A stretch of 64,000 nt of DNA from Torymus aiolomorphi (GCA_036365515.1 CM070874.1:64437583-64501582); one strand, 5' to 3'; positions 48,400 to 59,609 are shown, counted from the stretch's first letter. The notes: generated from the letters alone by a model not told the origin. Made by a program: numbers and translations.

Positions 48400-49140
48400 A
48401 TGAAATTTCATACAGAATATCCTACTCTCATAAAAAATCTGTCAATATTACAAGCAAACAATACATTCAGCAAACATATATTCCCCGATCATCCCACACC
48501 GGCATTCCCATCATTCACTCTCCTGTTCCTTCATCATCATACCATGCATACACATACATACACACACCAATCCCCGAGCTCGAAATTCGCACGGCGATTA
48601 CACGGCGCAGTACAGCGAAAAGTGCAGGCAGGCAGGCGAGCGCCGACTGAAATCGAAAGGGCGGGCACGACGACGAGACAATGCTCGTTATGCATTGTGC
48701 GGCCCATCTGCCGCCGCGGGACTACGTACGATCGTAGCCTTGCCCCCGCCGATCGTCGATGTGCCAGCGTATATACATGTGTATGTGTATGCAATATGCC
48801 TTACTTACGAGGGGTAGGCGGTTTTTGCGCTCGACTTGTGACTAACGCGTGCCGCGAATGTTTGCCGCCGATATGTAGTACACAGACGAGGTAGAGTGCG
48901 CAGAGGAGAGAACAATGGAGGCACGGGAGTTTTATGATCCCGATGTTTTGGCTGTCGAGATTCCTGGCGTGTCGGTCACGAGTGTGCGCGAGAGATTGAT
49001 TTCGGGAGGGGGGAGCTGAGCTTTGTTGAATCGCGAAGTGAAATTCGAATGTCTGAAGGTGAAGGGTGAGTTTAAGGTGAGTTTTGATGGTTCGGGAGGC
49101 AGTATTTGTAGAATGGTATATGTTAATGAGTTAAGTTAGA
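48400..49140. promoter_or_regulatory. Skew-switch module 24
   Basis: By hand count 48481-48540 has 26 C against 4 G. The counts are 20 G against 5 C at 49021-49080 and 19 G against 2 C at 49081-49140. The core is 48570-48900. The plus frame 48400-48894 spans flank and core with no domain. Confidence 0.5.
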
Positions 49141-49299
49141 ATTTGATTTGTAGGCCAATTTTTTCACGAGTTTCAAATTTTTATCTTACACATTTTGCGT
49201 GGGAAACTATTAAACTTTTTAAATTATAAAATTTTTAAAATACTAGATTTGGTGACCGAATTTAATTTTAAATTTAATGTTTTTACTTTCAAAAACACC

Positions 49300-50060
49300 C
49301 GCTGAAATACACACGCATTCATCCTCAGAGTTTAAATTTAATTAAAGAATAATCAAATACAACTTTTAATTAATTTTAAAACAATTATTGATTCATCAAA
49401 AGACACGAATATCCTTTGATCCGATCATTTTCATTTTCAATAATAATAATAATAATAAATAACACCTGCGTAAAATTCAACGAAAACCACAGCACCCACT
49501 GCACTCGCACCTATACACACCCCATACATCATCGGCGCGCTTACGCTCTCGCTTTTATTAACCAGCGAGGAGCAAAAAAGGTGCGCAACTCAATTATAAT
49601 TTTCTCATTATTCGTTATTCGATGCTTCCCCCGCAGCAGCAGTAGTACGTGCTTCCGGTATTGTTTGGACGGCACCGATGCCGCCGTTGGAGGGGGATAA
49701 AAAACGCGAATCGACTTTATTGCCCGACGCGCGCGCGCGCGCTCAACAATAACGCAGACACGCGGCGCACGAACAATGCGCGCGAGCGCGGGTTCTCTTC
49801 GATTTCGCGAGCCATTGTGCCGATACATTTCGTGTGTATACGTGTACGTACAGCCTGATAATTATGGTTATTATTGCGTGGGTTTCGGAGGAGAAGGGTT
49901 GTGTGCGCGGGGAGCCGGGATGAGGCTATAGCCTTGGTTTGGGTGCAGGCGGGTACGTTGCTACTTTCCGTTTTCATTGATATGCTGTGTATACAGTGCA
50001 GTTAGCAGCTAGTGTGCAGTCGAGGGAGCAAATTGCTATTGGGTAGAATGAATCGAGTGT
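49300..50060. promoter_or_regulatory. Skew-switch module 25
   Basis: By hand count 49471-49530 has 24 C against 4 G, and 49871-49930 has 28 G against 7 C. The core at 49530-49860 includes a CG-alternating run near 49729-49742. Confidence 0.5.
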
Positions 50061-50319
50061 AAAATACGTACTGGGATAGACCTTGTATGAGTATATGTCA
50101 AAGTAATATTGTACAAATATTGGTAATGTAAAAATTATATGCATGTATAATTTAAAAGTACTATAAAATGGGCTTTAAATATTTTGCATGTCTGGCCGTG
50201 CAAATCTCGGGATCGCATTTTGTCTCTGAAATTTGTTGCTCATCAGATGAATGTCCAGGAAGCGTTTGACCTGTTACGGTACTTTATGAAGTAAAGCATG
50301 AAATATAATCTTGAATCGT

Positions 50320-51140
50320 AACTTACTGCAGATCTTACAATAAATAACTACATTATGCGCCGGAACTTTCGCGAACTCACAGTACATTAATAAAGCGATT
50401 AAGTCGTGCGCAACGTCTCGCGCAAATATTTCGACATCTTTGTGTTTTATAAAGAATCATTTCCCTTCTCCGCAAAAAAATTCTTAACCTGGTGCTTAAA
50501 AAACCGCAGCTAATAATCCCAAACAACTCGAGTAAATCAGTATATATCACTCGAAACTCCCGCAACAGCAGCGCATCAAAGCGAATACGAAGTGCAGCCT
50601 CGCGCGGACAATATCATCTCTCGCCGCAAACGCAAATAATCCAAACCCGCGTGCAGACCATCTATAAATACGCAGCGCAGTCTCTCGCGCGCACTCGCAA
50701 TGACTCATTACGCTAATACATAGAGACGCTGCTGCTGCTGGCGGTGGATTCCAAGAAGTAGCCGCATGTGTACGAGCCCTGCATAAATCAAATCGATGGA
50801 ATTAGCATTGCGCCGATAGGAGGAGGAGGAGAGATCGGACGTGCCTGTAATAATCAGTCGAGGGCAGCTTCGTGCGCGTGTGTTTGTTATCTTCGGACAA
50901 ACACTTTTGCTTTTTGTGTAGTGATGATGCCGAGGGTCGACCGTGTGCTTTATGAGCGGCGGCGGCGGCGGTGATTGTCTTGGGGAGCGATATGCAGTGT
51001 ATGTATAGTTGCGTTACGCAATGAAATGTACAGTCGGAGTTGCAATGTTTTAGAATGGAAATTAACTGTAATTACTGTATATTAATGAGTGTACTCGTAG
51101 CTTTGTCGATGCGTATGTGAGGGTCGATGTTGGTGTTATG
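50320..51140. promoter_or_regulatory. Skew-switch module 26
   Basis: The A/C-rich left flank reaches 50660. The core runs to about 50960 and includes a CGG run near 50957-50971. The G/T-rich right flank runs to 51140. Confidence 0.35.
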
Positions 51141-51990
51141 ATATGTACATGAGAAATTTCTTTTATTAAATAGCGCCATACAACATGTAATTAATGTTTT
51201 GTAAAGGATTGACATTTTTGTAGCTTTTTTAATAAATTAATTAAAAAAAATAGCGTTCAACGTATTATATTACAATTTACATATAAATGATCGTTAAAAG
51301 CACTATGTAATTACAGACAGATTGCACAAAACAATCCTACGTAATGATACAGTGTTAAGATACTTTTATCTCTGTGATTCACAAGAAAAAATAATGCAAC
51401 GCGAGGAGTATCGATTGTTCTACAAACAGATGCAACTTTTACTTATCAGTAATTCGCTATCGACGCATAAGAATGTAATTCAAAACTTATTTAATAACTT
51501 GCTTGCGCACTAACAATAAATTTGCATAAAATCATTTTATATTATTCAAAATACAAAAATTTCAGATTTATTATCTTTGCTTGTAAATCACAACTATTAT
51601 TTCGACTAAAACGTGTTCTTTTTTTTTCATTAAATTTACATATTTCCTCTCTCAAATGTTCTCTATTCAAACACGTACGACAGACTTCAGAAATCCAAAT
51701 ATCTCAGCACGTAGTTCATACCGTCAAAGTCGCTGCATTAAATCGGATCGATTATACTCAAAATCGAAGTTATTCAAACAAAAACAAACAGAAGCTTATG
51801 AAGTAACCGAAGAGCCCGAATGTATCGGGTGTACCTATAACGGTATGCGAATTCGCGCACAACTGGGTAACAGCGTCGCGCTTTGCACTGTAAAAAACGC
51901 CATTATTGTAGGAGTGTCAACCGCCAGAACTGCAGAGGTGGTCATCAGCTGAAACGGCTGTAAAGGTCCGCCGTTTCCGCAGAACTTTTA
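51140..51990. other. Spacer before Penelope-like element 2
   Basis: AT-rich to 51800, then more balanced sequence with small inverted words (for example around 51950-51980). No gene is supported. The 5' non-coding part of the following element may begin here. Confidence 0.35.
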
Positions 51991-51998
51991 GGTGAATT

Positions 51999-54050
51999 TT
52001 GCTGTGCTTCGCCCAGGCAGTTTTAACAGTGGAGACACAGCAGCGCGCTAGCGCCACTGTAGGCATTGTTAGGCTAGGGCAGAATTTTAATTTTACATGC
52101 AATCCGAGTCAGAGCACATATTTTCAAATTCTTAAAAATTTGGATTATTATATTACAGACGTGTCTGATGAATCTAATAAATTACGTGGTGAGTTAGTTA
52201 ACTGTGTAAATTCCTTTGCAAAAAAGAAATTACATTTGTCACATACAGATGCAGTTATTATGAGTAAAATTTCAGCTACTGACAAATTTGTTAAAGATAA
52301 CAACAATATATTATTTACTAAAGTTGACAAGGGAAATGTTACGATTGCAATTGATAGGGAAAATTATAATAAATAAGTCCTTGAAGTTCTCTCGGATGAT
52401 AAATATTATAAGCAACTTTCCAAAAGTCCACTTAACATTCTAAAAAAGTCAGTAGATTTATTAATAAAAAAGTGGATTAATCGTGGCGTTTGTGACCTTG
52501 ATTCCAGCTTTGACATTTTGAAAACAAACAATAACAATACAGATCTAGCGCGTGCATATGGCTTAATAAAGATCCATAAAAAAGATTTGTCAATCAGAAT
52601 TATTGTTTCGACGGTTAACTCGCCAACGTATAAACTTGATAAAGCTATTTCTACGTTTTTTATAAAGTATTTGCCGAAACCTAAATCCTCACTTAAAAAT
52701 AGTTACGAATTATTAGATTCTGTCTCAAAAATTAACGTACCCGATAATTGTAGATTAGTTTCCTTTGACGTTGTTTCATTATTCACTAACATAAATATTG
52801 ATTTAGTGCTTACGGGGATCAGACGTAAATGGAAATATTTAAAGTGCAGAATTAATTTAAGTTTACAAGAGTTTCTTGATGGTGTTATTTTTCTTATGTC
52901 TTCTACATATTTTAAATTTGATGGCAAGTACTTCAAACAAATTCATGGGGCTCCTATGGGTGGTTGTTCTAGTCCGTGGTTTGGAGAGTTAGCTCTCGAA
53001 TGTTTAGAACTTCATTGTCTCAATGTCCTTAAAAATAGTGTTGTTTTCTACAAACGTTATGTTGATGACTGTCTATTGATAATTAAGGAAAATGATATAG
53101 ATCGATGTTTATGTGAATTTAATGAGTTTAATGAACATTTGAAATTCACGATGGAAAATGAAGAGAATAAATCTATCAATTTTTTAGAAATGTCTCTAAT
53201 AAGAGAAGGTAATAAAATTATTTCAAATTGGTACAGAAAAAGTACTTATTCTGGTAGATTCGTTCACTTTGATTCGCATCATCCTTTATCACAAAAAAGA
53301 GCGATTGTTTATGGTTTGGTTGATAAAGCTATTAATTTATCACACAGTAGATTTCATGTACAAAATTTAAATATTGTAAAACAATTACTTGTTGAGAATG
53401 GTTATCCGTTAAAATTTATTAACGAGGGTATACAACGTAGGTTATCTTTTACAAAAAAATTACAAATTGACATAAACGATTCGAATACTGCAGATGATTC
53501 TAAAAAATCGCTCATCGTTATCCCATACGTTAAACATCTCAGTTACAAATTAAAATCAATTCTGTCTCGTAATAGTTATAAGGTTATACAAAAACCATGC
53601 AATAAACTTTCTAAATACATTAAATTAGGTAAGGATAATGTTGATAAGTTTGAAAAAAGTGGTGTAGTTTACAAAGTGAATTGTGCTGATTGTAAAATGT
53701 CATATATTGGACAGACAGGTAGACAATTACGATTACGCATTAATGAACACAAGCGTAGTGTTAAGAATGGTGACACCACGTCGGCTTTAGCCGAACATGC
53801 AAACTTTTATAATCATAAAATAGATTTTAATAAGGTCAATATCGCTGATCACGAAAGTTATAAGAATAAAAGATTGTTTTCTGAGATGTTACACATTTAT
53901 AGTACCAATAATAATATGAATAGACAGTTTGATACTATCAAACTAAAAAATTGTTCTAAATCCACAGTCGACATTGTTAATAGATCAACCAACATTCGTA
54001 ACAAACCTAATAAATTCATAAATTCTCGTCGGTTACGCAGCAGAGAGTAG
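51999..54050 (+). pseudogene. Penelope-like element 2, RT plus GIY-YIG, one in-frame stop
   Basis: One frame runs from 51999 to 54050, broken only by a TAA at 52374-52376. The 5' part (to 52376) ends in KVDKGNVTIAIDRENYNK, the usual Penelope N-terminal block. The 510-residue frame from 52518 has YGLIKIHK (14-21), motif A FDVVSLFTNI with Asp84, motif B GAPMGGCSSP (144-153), YVDD at 181-184 and NFLEMSL (221-227). The GIY-YIG domain follows: VVYKV (383-387), C389-x2-C392, YIGQTGRQLR and catalytic-type Glu456. All catalytic residues I can check are present. The codons between the stop and 52518 continue the conserved protein, so the stop is a recent nonsense change or a readthrough site. This is the best-preserved coding region in the window. 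Confidence 0.92.
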
Positions 54051-54543
54051 TTTTTCATTGGTGGGCACTGCGTTACTAAGTCAATTTCCTTACTAAATTT
54101 CTATCCCCACTACTTTATTCCGTATAAATAGCCCCGGAGATGCCCGTAACTCTTATTGTCTCTTTTGGACAGTGAGATTACATCATCCTGGGTAAAACAG
54201 CTTTTGACGTTATGACTAAACGACTGATTTGTAACATGTAAGTTTTTTTTTTTAATTTTCATGCCTTTTTTCTTATTTTGGGTTTTTTCTTTAGTACAAT
54301 TTAATTTTCTAAATATTCTCATTATACAGGTATTGCTTTACAAATGTTGGTGATTTAATAAAAATCTATTGTAAAAAGAAAAACTGTTTGACACACGGAG
54401 TTCACGCTATGGCCGCTTTATAAATTTGTAAATTGATATACCACCTCGAATGGTAAGGGAAAAGAAAGATTTTTCTTTAATGTAACAAGAAATTTTATAA
54501 TTGCCGTTATGTTTAATATTTTTTGTATGTTCATTGTGTTTAG

Positions 54544-54590
54544 CCTTGATAAGGGGAGTTAATTATACTCCCGAAACGTCGGTGTATCAA
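54544..54590 (+). ncRNA. Hammerhead-ribozyme-like motif of a Penelope terminal repeat
   Basis: About 500 bp after the RT frame, TTGATAA (54546-54552) is followed by a six-pair stem GGGAGT/ACTCCC and then GAAACGTCGG (from 54573). Penelope-like elements are known to carry minimal hammerhead ribozymes in their terminal repeats, with core CTGATGA, stem II and GAAA. Here two core positions differ (C to T and G to A), so cleavage activity is doubtful. Confidence 0.4.
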
Positions 54591-54682
54591 TAAATTTATG
54601 ATGCTCGAAAGAATCTATGGTGTATGAATTCACTACACCCTCAATAAAAATTATCATTGAACGCGAGAAAAAATTCATATAC

Positions 54683-56132
54683 ATGTATGTTTTTTAACAA
54701 TAACTTCGATGGTATTACAATATAAATTTACATAAGAACTTACAAGGGGAGTACCAGGGATGCGGGTCCTGGATTTGGCTAAAACTGCAGGAGGTACTTC
54801 TTTACCACAAATAATGAGACACGTGTCACGGGGTTTTTCTGAATGGGCCTTTCGTTCCGAGATCCAAGCTATTTTATGTCTAAAATGAACAATTTTTGAT
54901 AAAAATGTAGTCTCTTTGGCTATAGCTTTCTGAATATTTCTGTCATATAAATAGGCTAGAGAGTTTATAAAAGAAGGCAAAAAAAGCTTTAATTTAAGCT
55001 GTGTCTCATTAAAAAATTTCGATTTTTAAAAAGTTATAGGCTATTAAAAATAGAGTAAGAAAATCACTAAAATTTTCTCACTTTTGAAGCATTTAACGGG
55101 TGGTATTTTAAGCTATCTTCTTACCCTATTTTTAATAGCCTGTAACTTTTATAAAAATCGACATTTTTTAATGAAACACAGCTTAAATTAAAGATTTTTT
55201 TGCCTTCTTTTATAAACTCTCTAACACATTTACATGACAGAAATATTCAAAAAGCTATAACCAAAGAAAGAGACCAAATTTTTATCAAAAATTGTTCATT
55301 TTAGACATAAAATAGCTTGGATCTCGGAACGAAAGGCCCATTCAGAAAAACCCCGTGACACGTGTCTCATTATTTGTGGTAAAGAAGTACCTCCTGCAGT
55401 TTTAGTTTTGTTAGTCAAGTACGTAAATTACAGGGAGAGACCCCACTTGTCAATGTTTAATAACTAAAAATTTTTTCCTTATATACCAAGTGCATGCATT
55501 TGTGTAAGTCACAGATATATAACAGACGATACTAATACATAGTGACTATAGGACTGGTGGGGGACGCAATTTACAGCGGTAGCGACAGGCGCGAGGTAGT
55601 AAGGAGACATGTAGTCGTAGAGATGGGAATTCGACCAATGATGATAGTCATAGATGTAAGCCAGCCTACAGACTGCTTAGTAACAACTTCCCCCAACGTG
55701 CGATCCTAATACTTTCTCAACGCAGAGACGCAGTAATAATATTATTTTAAAGTCAGAAAATTACAAGTTTTTATAAAGGAATTATATTCGTTAGGTAGTC
55801 TATTTATCTCATATTGTTTATTCATATAATTTTTCTGTGTATGTATAAACAAAGCTTCAGAAAATAGTCTCTTTCCATTATTTTTTTCCCTGTCTAATAT
55901 CTTTATATTATTAAAATCAATCGAATGATTATTTTCTAACGTATGTGAAAATAATCCGGAATTAAGATCCTTAACTCTATGTTTTTTTGCGTGTTCTTTG
56001 GTTCTGACAATCAACCGTCTACTCGTCTGTCCAACATAAGACGCATTACAATCCTTACATTTTATTTGGTATACTACATTCGCACTATTACATTTTTCAT
56101 TTTTGTCCTTTCCAAGTTTTATAATATTATTC
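54683..56132 (-). mobile_element. Penelope-like element 3, left (minus) arm of a palindrome
   Basis: Excluding a foldback insertion at 54743-55410, this roughly 780-bp arm is the inverse of 56910-57690. It holds the GIY-YIG coding end and the 3' non-coding tail of a Penelope-like element read on the minus strand. Confidence 0.85.
54743..55410. mobile_element. Foldback element, 668 bp, TTA duplication
   Basis: The arms of about 300 bp are inverse copies around a loop near 55070-55110. The inner words are TTTTTAATAGCCT and its inverse. The left end has about 30 extra bases (beginning CAAGGGGAGTACC) that the right end lacks. It is flanked by TTA at 54740-54742 and 55411-55413. The inverse Penelope arm at 57620-57650 is uninterrupted and serves as an empty site. 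A 3-bp TTA duplication fits PIF/Harbinger-like insertion, but TA cannot be excluded. Confidence 0.85.
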
Positions 56133-56134
56133 AA
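55742..56134 (-). pseudogene. GIY-YIG segment of Penelope-like element 3 (minus copy)
   Basis: An open frame of 130 residues begins NNIIKLGKDKNEKCNSANVV. It has YQIKCKDCNASYVGQTSRRL and RLFSEALFIHTQKNYMNKQ, which make a complete GIY-YIG endonuclease module with the CxxC pair. It is separated from its RT part by a frame break at about 56135-56330. Its near-identical inverse copy lies at 56910-57306. Confidence 0.85.
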
Positions 56135-56330
56135 TTTATTTTTCGCACTATATACTGCTTGTGTGCTATATTTAAAAAAAAAATTTTTTGTGAAAAATTC
56201 TAATTCCTTGACATAAGGTAGACTAATAAAACCTTTATTCTTAACTATGTTAGTTTGTGCTGATGTTTTTGTGCATCTTATCTTTTTTATGCGTTTTCTT
56301 ACATGAAAATCTATTAAATCATGGGGATAA

Positions 56331-56909
56331 TCATTTTTTTTGTAAAACCTGTTTTATGAAGGAGATATTTTTTTCGTGGAATTTTTTGTGCGATAATCTT
56401 GTGGCTCTGTCTACAAGGCAGTAAATGATGGCTATTTTATTACTAAGAGGGTGGTGCGAATTGAAATTTAAATAACGTCCTGAAAAGGTTGGTTTTTGGT
56501 GCCAATTTGTTATATATCTCTGATTATTTATTATAATTTTTAAGTCTAGAAAACTAATGCTATTATTTTGAGCCAATTCAACTGTAAATTGTAAGTGTTT
56601 GTCATATTCATTAAAAGTGTGTAAAGTGTGATCTATGGAAATTTTCGGTATACATAATATAATATCACCAACGTAGCGGAAATAAAACATTGGTTTGACA
56701 TTCAACTTATCAATACACTCTGTCTCCAAATCCTCCATGACAATATCTGATAAAATCGAGCTTATAGGGTTGCCCATAGCTCAGCCAAATATTTGCCTAT
56801 AAACCTTTTTATTAAATTGGAAATAATTATTGTTTAAAATAAATTTGATAACTTGTAAAAATTCAGTGCAACTTATGTTAATTTTATTATGTAGCTGGTC
56901 CATCTTTTT
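56331..56909 (-). pseudogene. RT segment of Penelope-like element 3, catalytically dead
   Basis: Read on the minus strand from about 56909, the frame shows NKINISCTEFL, then a TGA where element 1 has Ser (QIFG, stop, AMGNPIS), then 148 residues to 56331. Motif C reads FRYVGDIILCI, so the first catalytic Asp of YVDD is Gly. The sequence after that (SFLDLKI, WHQKPTFSGRY) is conserved. The part upstream of NKINIS, including motif A, is missing at the palindrome junction. Confidence 0.85.
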
Positions 56910-57690
56910 TCAATTGAATAATATTATAAAACTTGGAAAGGACAAAAATGAAAAATGTAATAGTGCGAATGTAGTATACCAAATAAAATGTAAGGATTGT
57001 AATGCGTCTTATGTTGGGCAGACGAGTAGACGGTTGATTATCAGAACCAAAGAACACGCAAAAAAACATAGAGATAAGGATCTCAATTCCGGATTATTTT
57101 AACATACGTTAGAAAATAATCATTCGATCGATTTTAATAACATAAAGATATTAGACAGGGAAAAAAATAATGGAAAGAGACTATTTTCTGAAGCTTTGTT
57201 TATACATACACAGAAAAATTATATGAATAAACAATATGAGATAAATAGACTACCTAACGAATATAATTCCTTTATAAAAACTTGTAATTTTCTGACTTTA
57301 AAATAATATTATTACTGCGTCTCTGCGTTGAGAAAGTATTAGGATCGCACGTTGGGGGGAGTTGTTACTAAGCAGTCTGTAGGCTGGCTTACATCTATGA
57401 CTATCATCATTGGCCGAATTCCTACCTCTACGATTACATGTCTCCTTACTACCTCGCGCCTGTCGCTACCGTTGTAAATTGCGTCCCCCACTAGTCCTAT
57501 AGTCACTATGTATTAGTATCGTCTGTTATATATCTCTGACTTACACAAACGCATACACTCGGTATATAAGGCAAAAATTTTTAGTTATTAAACATTGACA
57601 AGTGGGATCTCTCCCTGTAATTTACGTACTTGACTAAGTTCTTATGTAAGTTTATATTGTAATACCATCGAAGTTATTGTTAAAAACATA
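56910..57690 (+). mobile_element. Penelope-like element 3, right (plus) arm of the palindrome
   Basis: This arm has the GIY-YIG frame (56910-57306) with NNIIKLGKDKNEKC and YVGQTSRRL. A TAA near 57100 replaces the Ser of SHTLENN in the other arm, after which the same frame continues to LTLK and a stop at about 57306. The 3' non-coding tail runs to about 57690, where a TG run begins. The arm starts inside the coding region, so both arms are 5'-truncated and joined head to head. Confidence 0.85.
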
Positions 57691-58027
57691 CATGTGTGTG
57701 TGTGTGTGTGTGTGTATATGTTTTTTTTTTTTTTTTTTTTAGAATAAACGGGAGTTACCCCTTGGTTAATACAATAATAATACAATAATAATATTCAGTA
57801 CAAATTTGTTATAAACATGTATAATATGTATAAACGGTGACGCAGTGAACATAATATGTAAATTAAATTATGGTGTAGATTTGATTAGTAATATTTCAGT
57901 ATGTGTGGTTTTATAAATTGTTTGAAGGCATACAGTGTTTGGTGATAGGATAAATTAATGTGTGCTAACAAACATAGCTGATTCCAATCTCTTCTAAGCC
58001 TAAAAGTACAGCATAATAATATAAATA
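57691..58027. other. TG run, 22-base T tract and spacer
   Basis: TG repeats (57692-57714) and a T tract (57720-57741) are followed by ACAATAATAAT-type repeats. A T tract followed by such sequence could be the poly(A) end of a minus-strand retroposon, but no body is recognised. Confidence 0.35.
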
Positions 58028-59276
58028 ATGAGGAAGGGCATACCAGAATCAGTGGCAGATTACATAGCCAGCATGTATTCAGGTTGCACGACCACCATTC
58101 GCGCAGATGGGGGCGCAGTGCAGATAATGCTGGAGAGAGGTGTCAAGCAGGGGGACCCTTTCTCGCCATTGATTTTTAACCTGTGTATCGAGCCTCTCAT
58201 CGAGGAGATACAGCGAACCCCCAGGGGCATACAGCTTGCCACAGACCAACATGTGGCAGCCATAATCTGCCTTCGCAGATAACTTGCTACTTGTAGCTAG
58301 AGACAAGGAGGCAGCTGAAACCCAGTTCCAGATGACACATTGTTATTTGGAAAAATTTGGAATGAGGCTGTCCCTAGAGAAATGCTCTGTCATCCAGTAT
58401 GTCCCGCTGCGGAAGTCATACTATACTAAGGACCCGCAGCTAGCAGTAGGTGGCACGCCATTAAAGGCGATAGGGGCTGAGGAGGCCATGAAGTACCTTG
58501 GTGTGGTGATAAAGCCCTGGGAAGGGCTTATTAATACCTTTGAGGTAACGGGGATGGAACAGATCATCCGGAGAGTAGGGAGACTTGCTTTGAAGCCGAT
58601 GCAAAAGATCGAGCTACTAAGGATTTACCTAATACCGAAATACATCTACGGCTTGATAGTTAAACCTCCCTCAGTCGTAACCTTGAGGGAGATTGACAAC
58701 GTCATCCGTAGAGAAGTACGGCAGATACTCCGCATCCATCCGACGGTATGCAACGAGGCCTTGCATACGTCAAAAAGATCAAGAGGGCTTGGTATACCGG
58801 AGATCGAGAAATTGGTACTGATCGCCGCGCTACGAAATGGGCTCAAAGCGCTAGAAAGTCAGGACCCCATCACACGGACGGTGATGGAGAGCGACAGTGT
58901 CAGTAAAGATCTGGAGAGGTACGCCAAGCTCCTTCGAATAAATTGGCCAGCCACCCTCCAAGAAGTGACTAAGTTCAAGGAGCGGTACAAGAAAGGGGAC
59001 ATTAAAAGCTGGGCGCAGCACCTGGCACAAGGCGAGGGTGTGCTTCACTTTGCAAACGATGCTGTCGCAAACGAGTGGCTTAAGAGGAGGGACATCCTCA
59101 AGCCCTCGTTGATCGCCAAGGCGATTAGTTTACGCACCAACACGGCAGGGGTAATATCCGCGATACGACGAGACCCACAAATGAAGGCTACAGTTCCGTC
59201 GATCTGCAGAAAATGCGGACATGATCCGAAAAACTTGCCTCACGTGCTTGGTCAGTATGTAAACACTAAATTATAA
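58028..59276 (+). pseudogene. R2-like non-LTR retrotransposon fragment
   Basis: The first block (58028-58282) has RT motif B RGVKQGDPFSPLIFNL. A frame change at about 58262-58269 leads into the second block (58284-59276, coding from about 58269). There the catalytic motif reads AFADNLLLVA instead of FADD, so one Asp is lost. RT thumb-like sequence follows (KYLGVVIKPW), then GLGIPEIEKLVLIAALRNG, and the CxxC...H zinc-knuckle start CRKCGHDPKNLPHVLG near the end. In R2-type elements this knuckle precedes the restriction-like endonuclease. Here the frame diverges right after HVLG, so the endonuclease is missing. Both ends are truncated. Confidence 0.8.
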
Positions 59277-59279
59277 TAA

Positions 59280-59342
59280 GCGGCGATCAGTACCAATTTC
59301 TCGATCTCCGGTATACCAAGCCCTCCTGATCTTTTTGACATG
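59280..59342 (-). repeat. 63-bp inverse copy of an internal R2-like segment
   Basis: This stretch is the inverse complement of 58766-58828 with about three or four differences. The minus-strand peptide GLGIPEIEKLVLIAA is therefore repeated. It sits directly after the truncated retrotransposon and runs into a GAAACGTCG word at about 59358. Confidence 0.85.
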
Positions 59343-59372
59343 TAATAAAAAATGTCCGAAACGTCGACTAAA
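59325..59372 (+). ncRNA. Weak hammerhead-like terminus
   Basis: CTGAT (59325-59329), a possible stem GACAT/ATGTC and GAAACGTCGAC resemble the Penelope terminal ribozyme layout. The first part is supplied by R2-like sequence, however, and spacing is poor. It may be only the 3' half of a ribozyme-bearing terminal repeat. Confidence 0.2.
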
Positions 59373-59600
59373 ACAAATATATAGATATGTTGTGTTTTAT
59401 TGCAACCTTTGCCATAAAAATCAACACACCACTTGGTAGATATGGCCATTAGTATCAACTACACTTATTAATAAGTCAGTGATTGTTCTGCTCGGCGTGC
59501 TAGTGGCAAACGCTCCTAGCCTTATCATACCTAGTCAGTATAATTTTACTTGCGGGAATAAGTATGGACTCGCCATGTAGCGTTCGGCCTTATCATTACT
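59373..59600. other. Spacer with dispersed repeat copy (59487-59555)
   Basis: Non-coding. The part 59487-59555 is the inverse copy of the segment at 41504-41580. Confidence 0.5.
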
Positions 59601-59609
59601 AGTACTGGT

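Noticed and set aside
49050..49075. GGTGAGT words as donor or recursive sites
   Set aside because: They are preceded by purine-rich sequence, so there is no acceptor, and they reflect the G-rich flank of a module.
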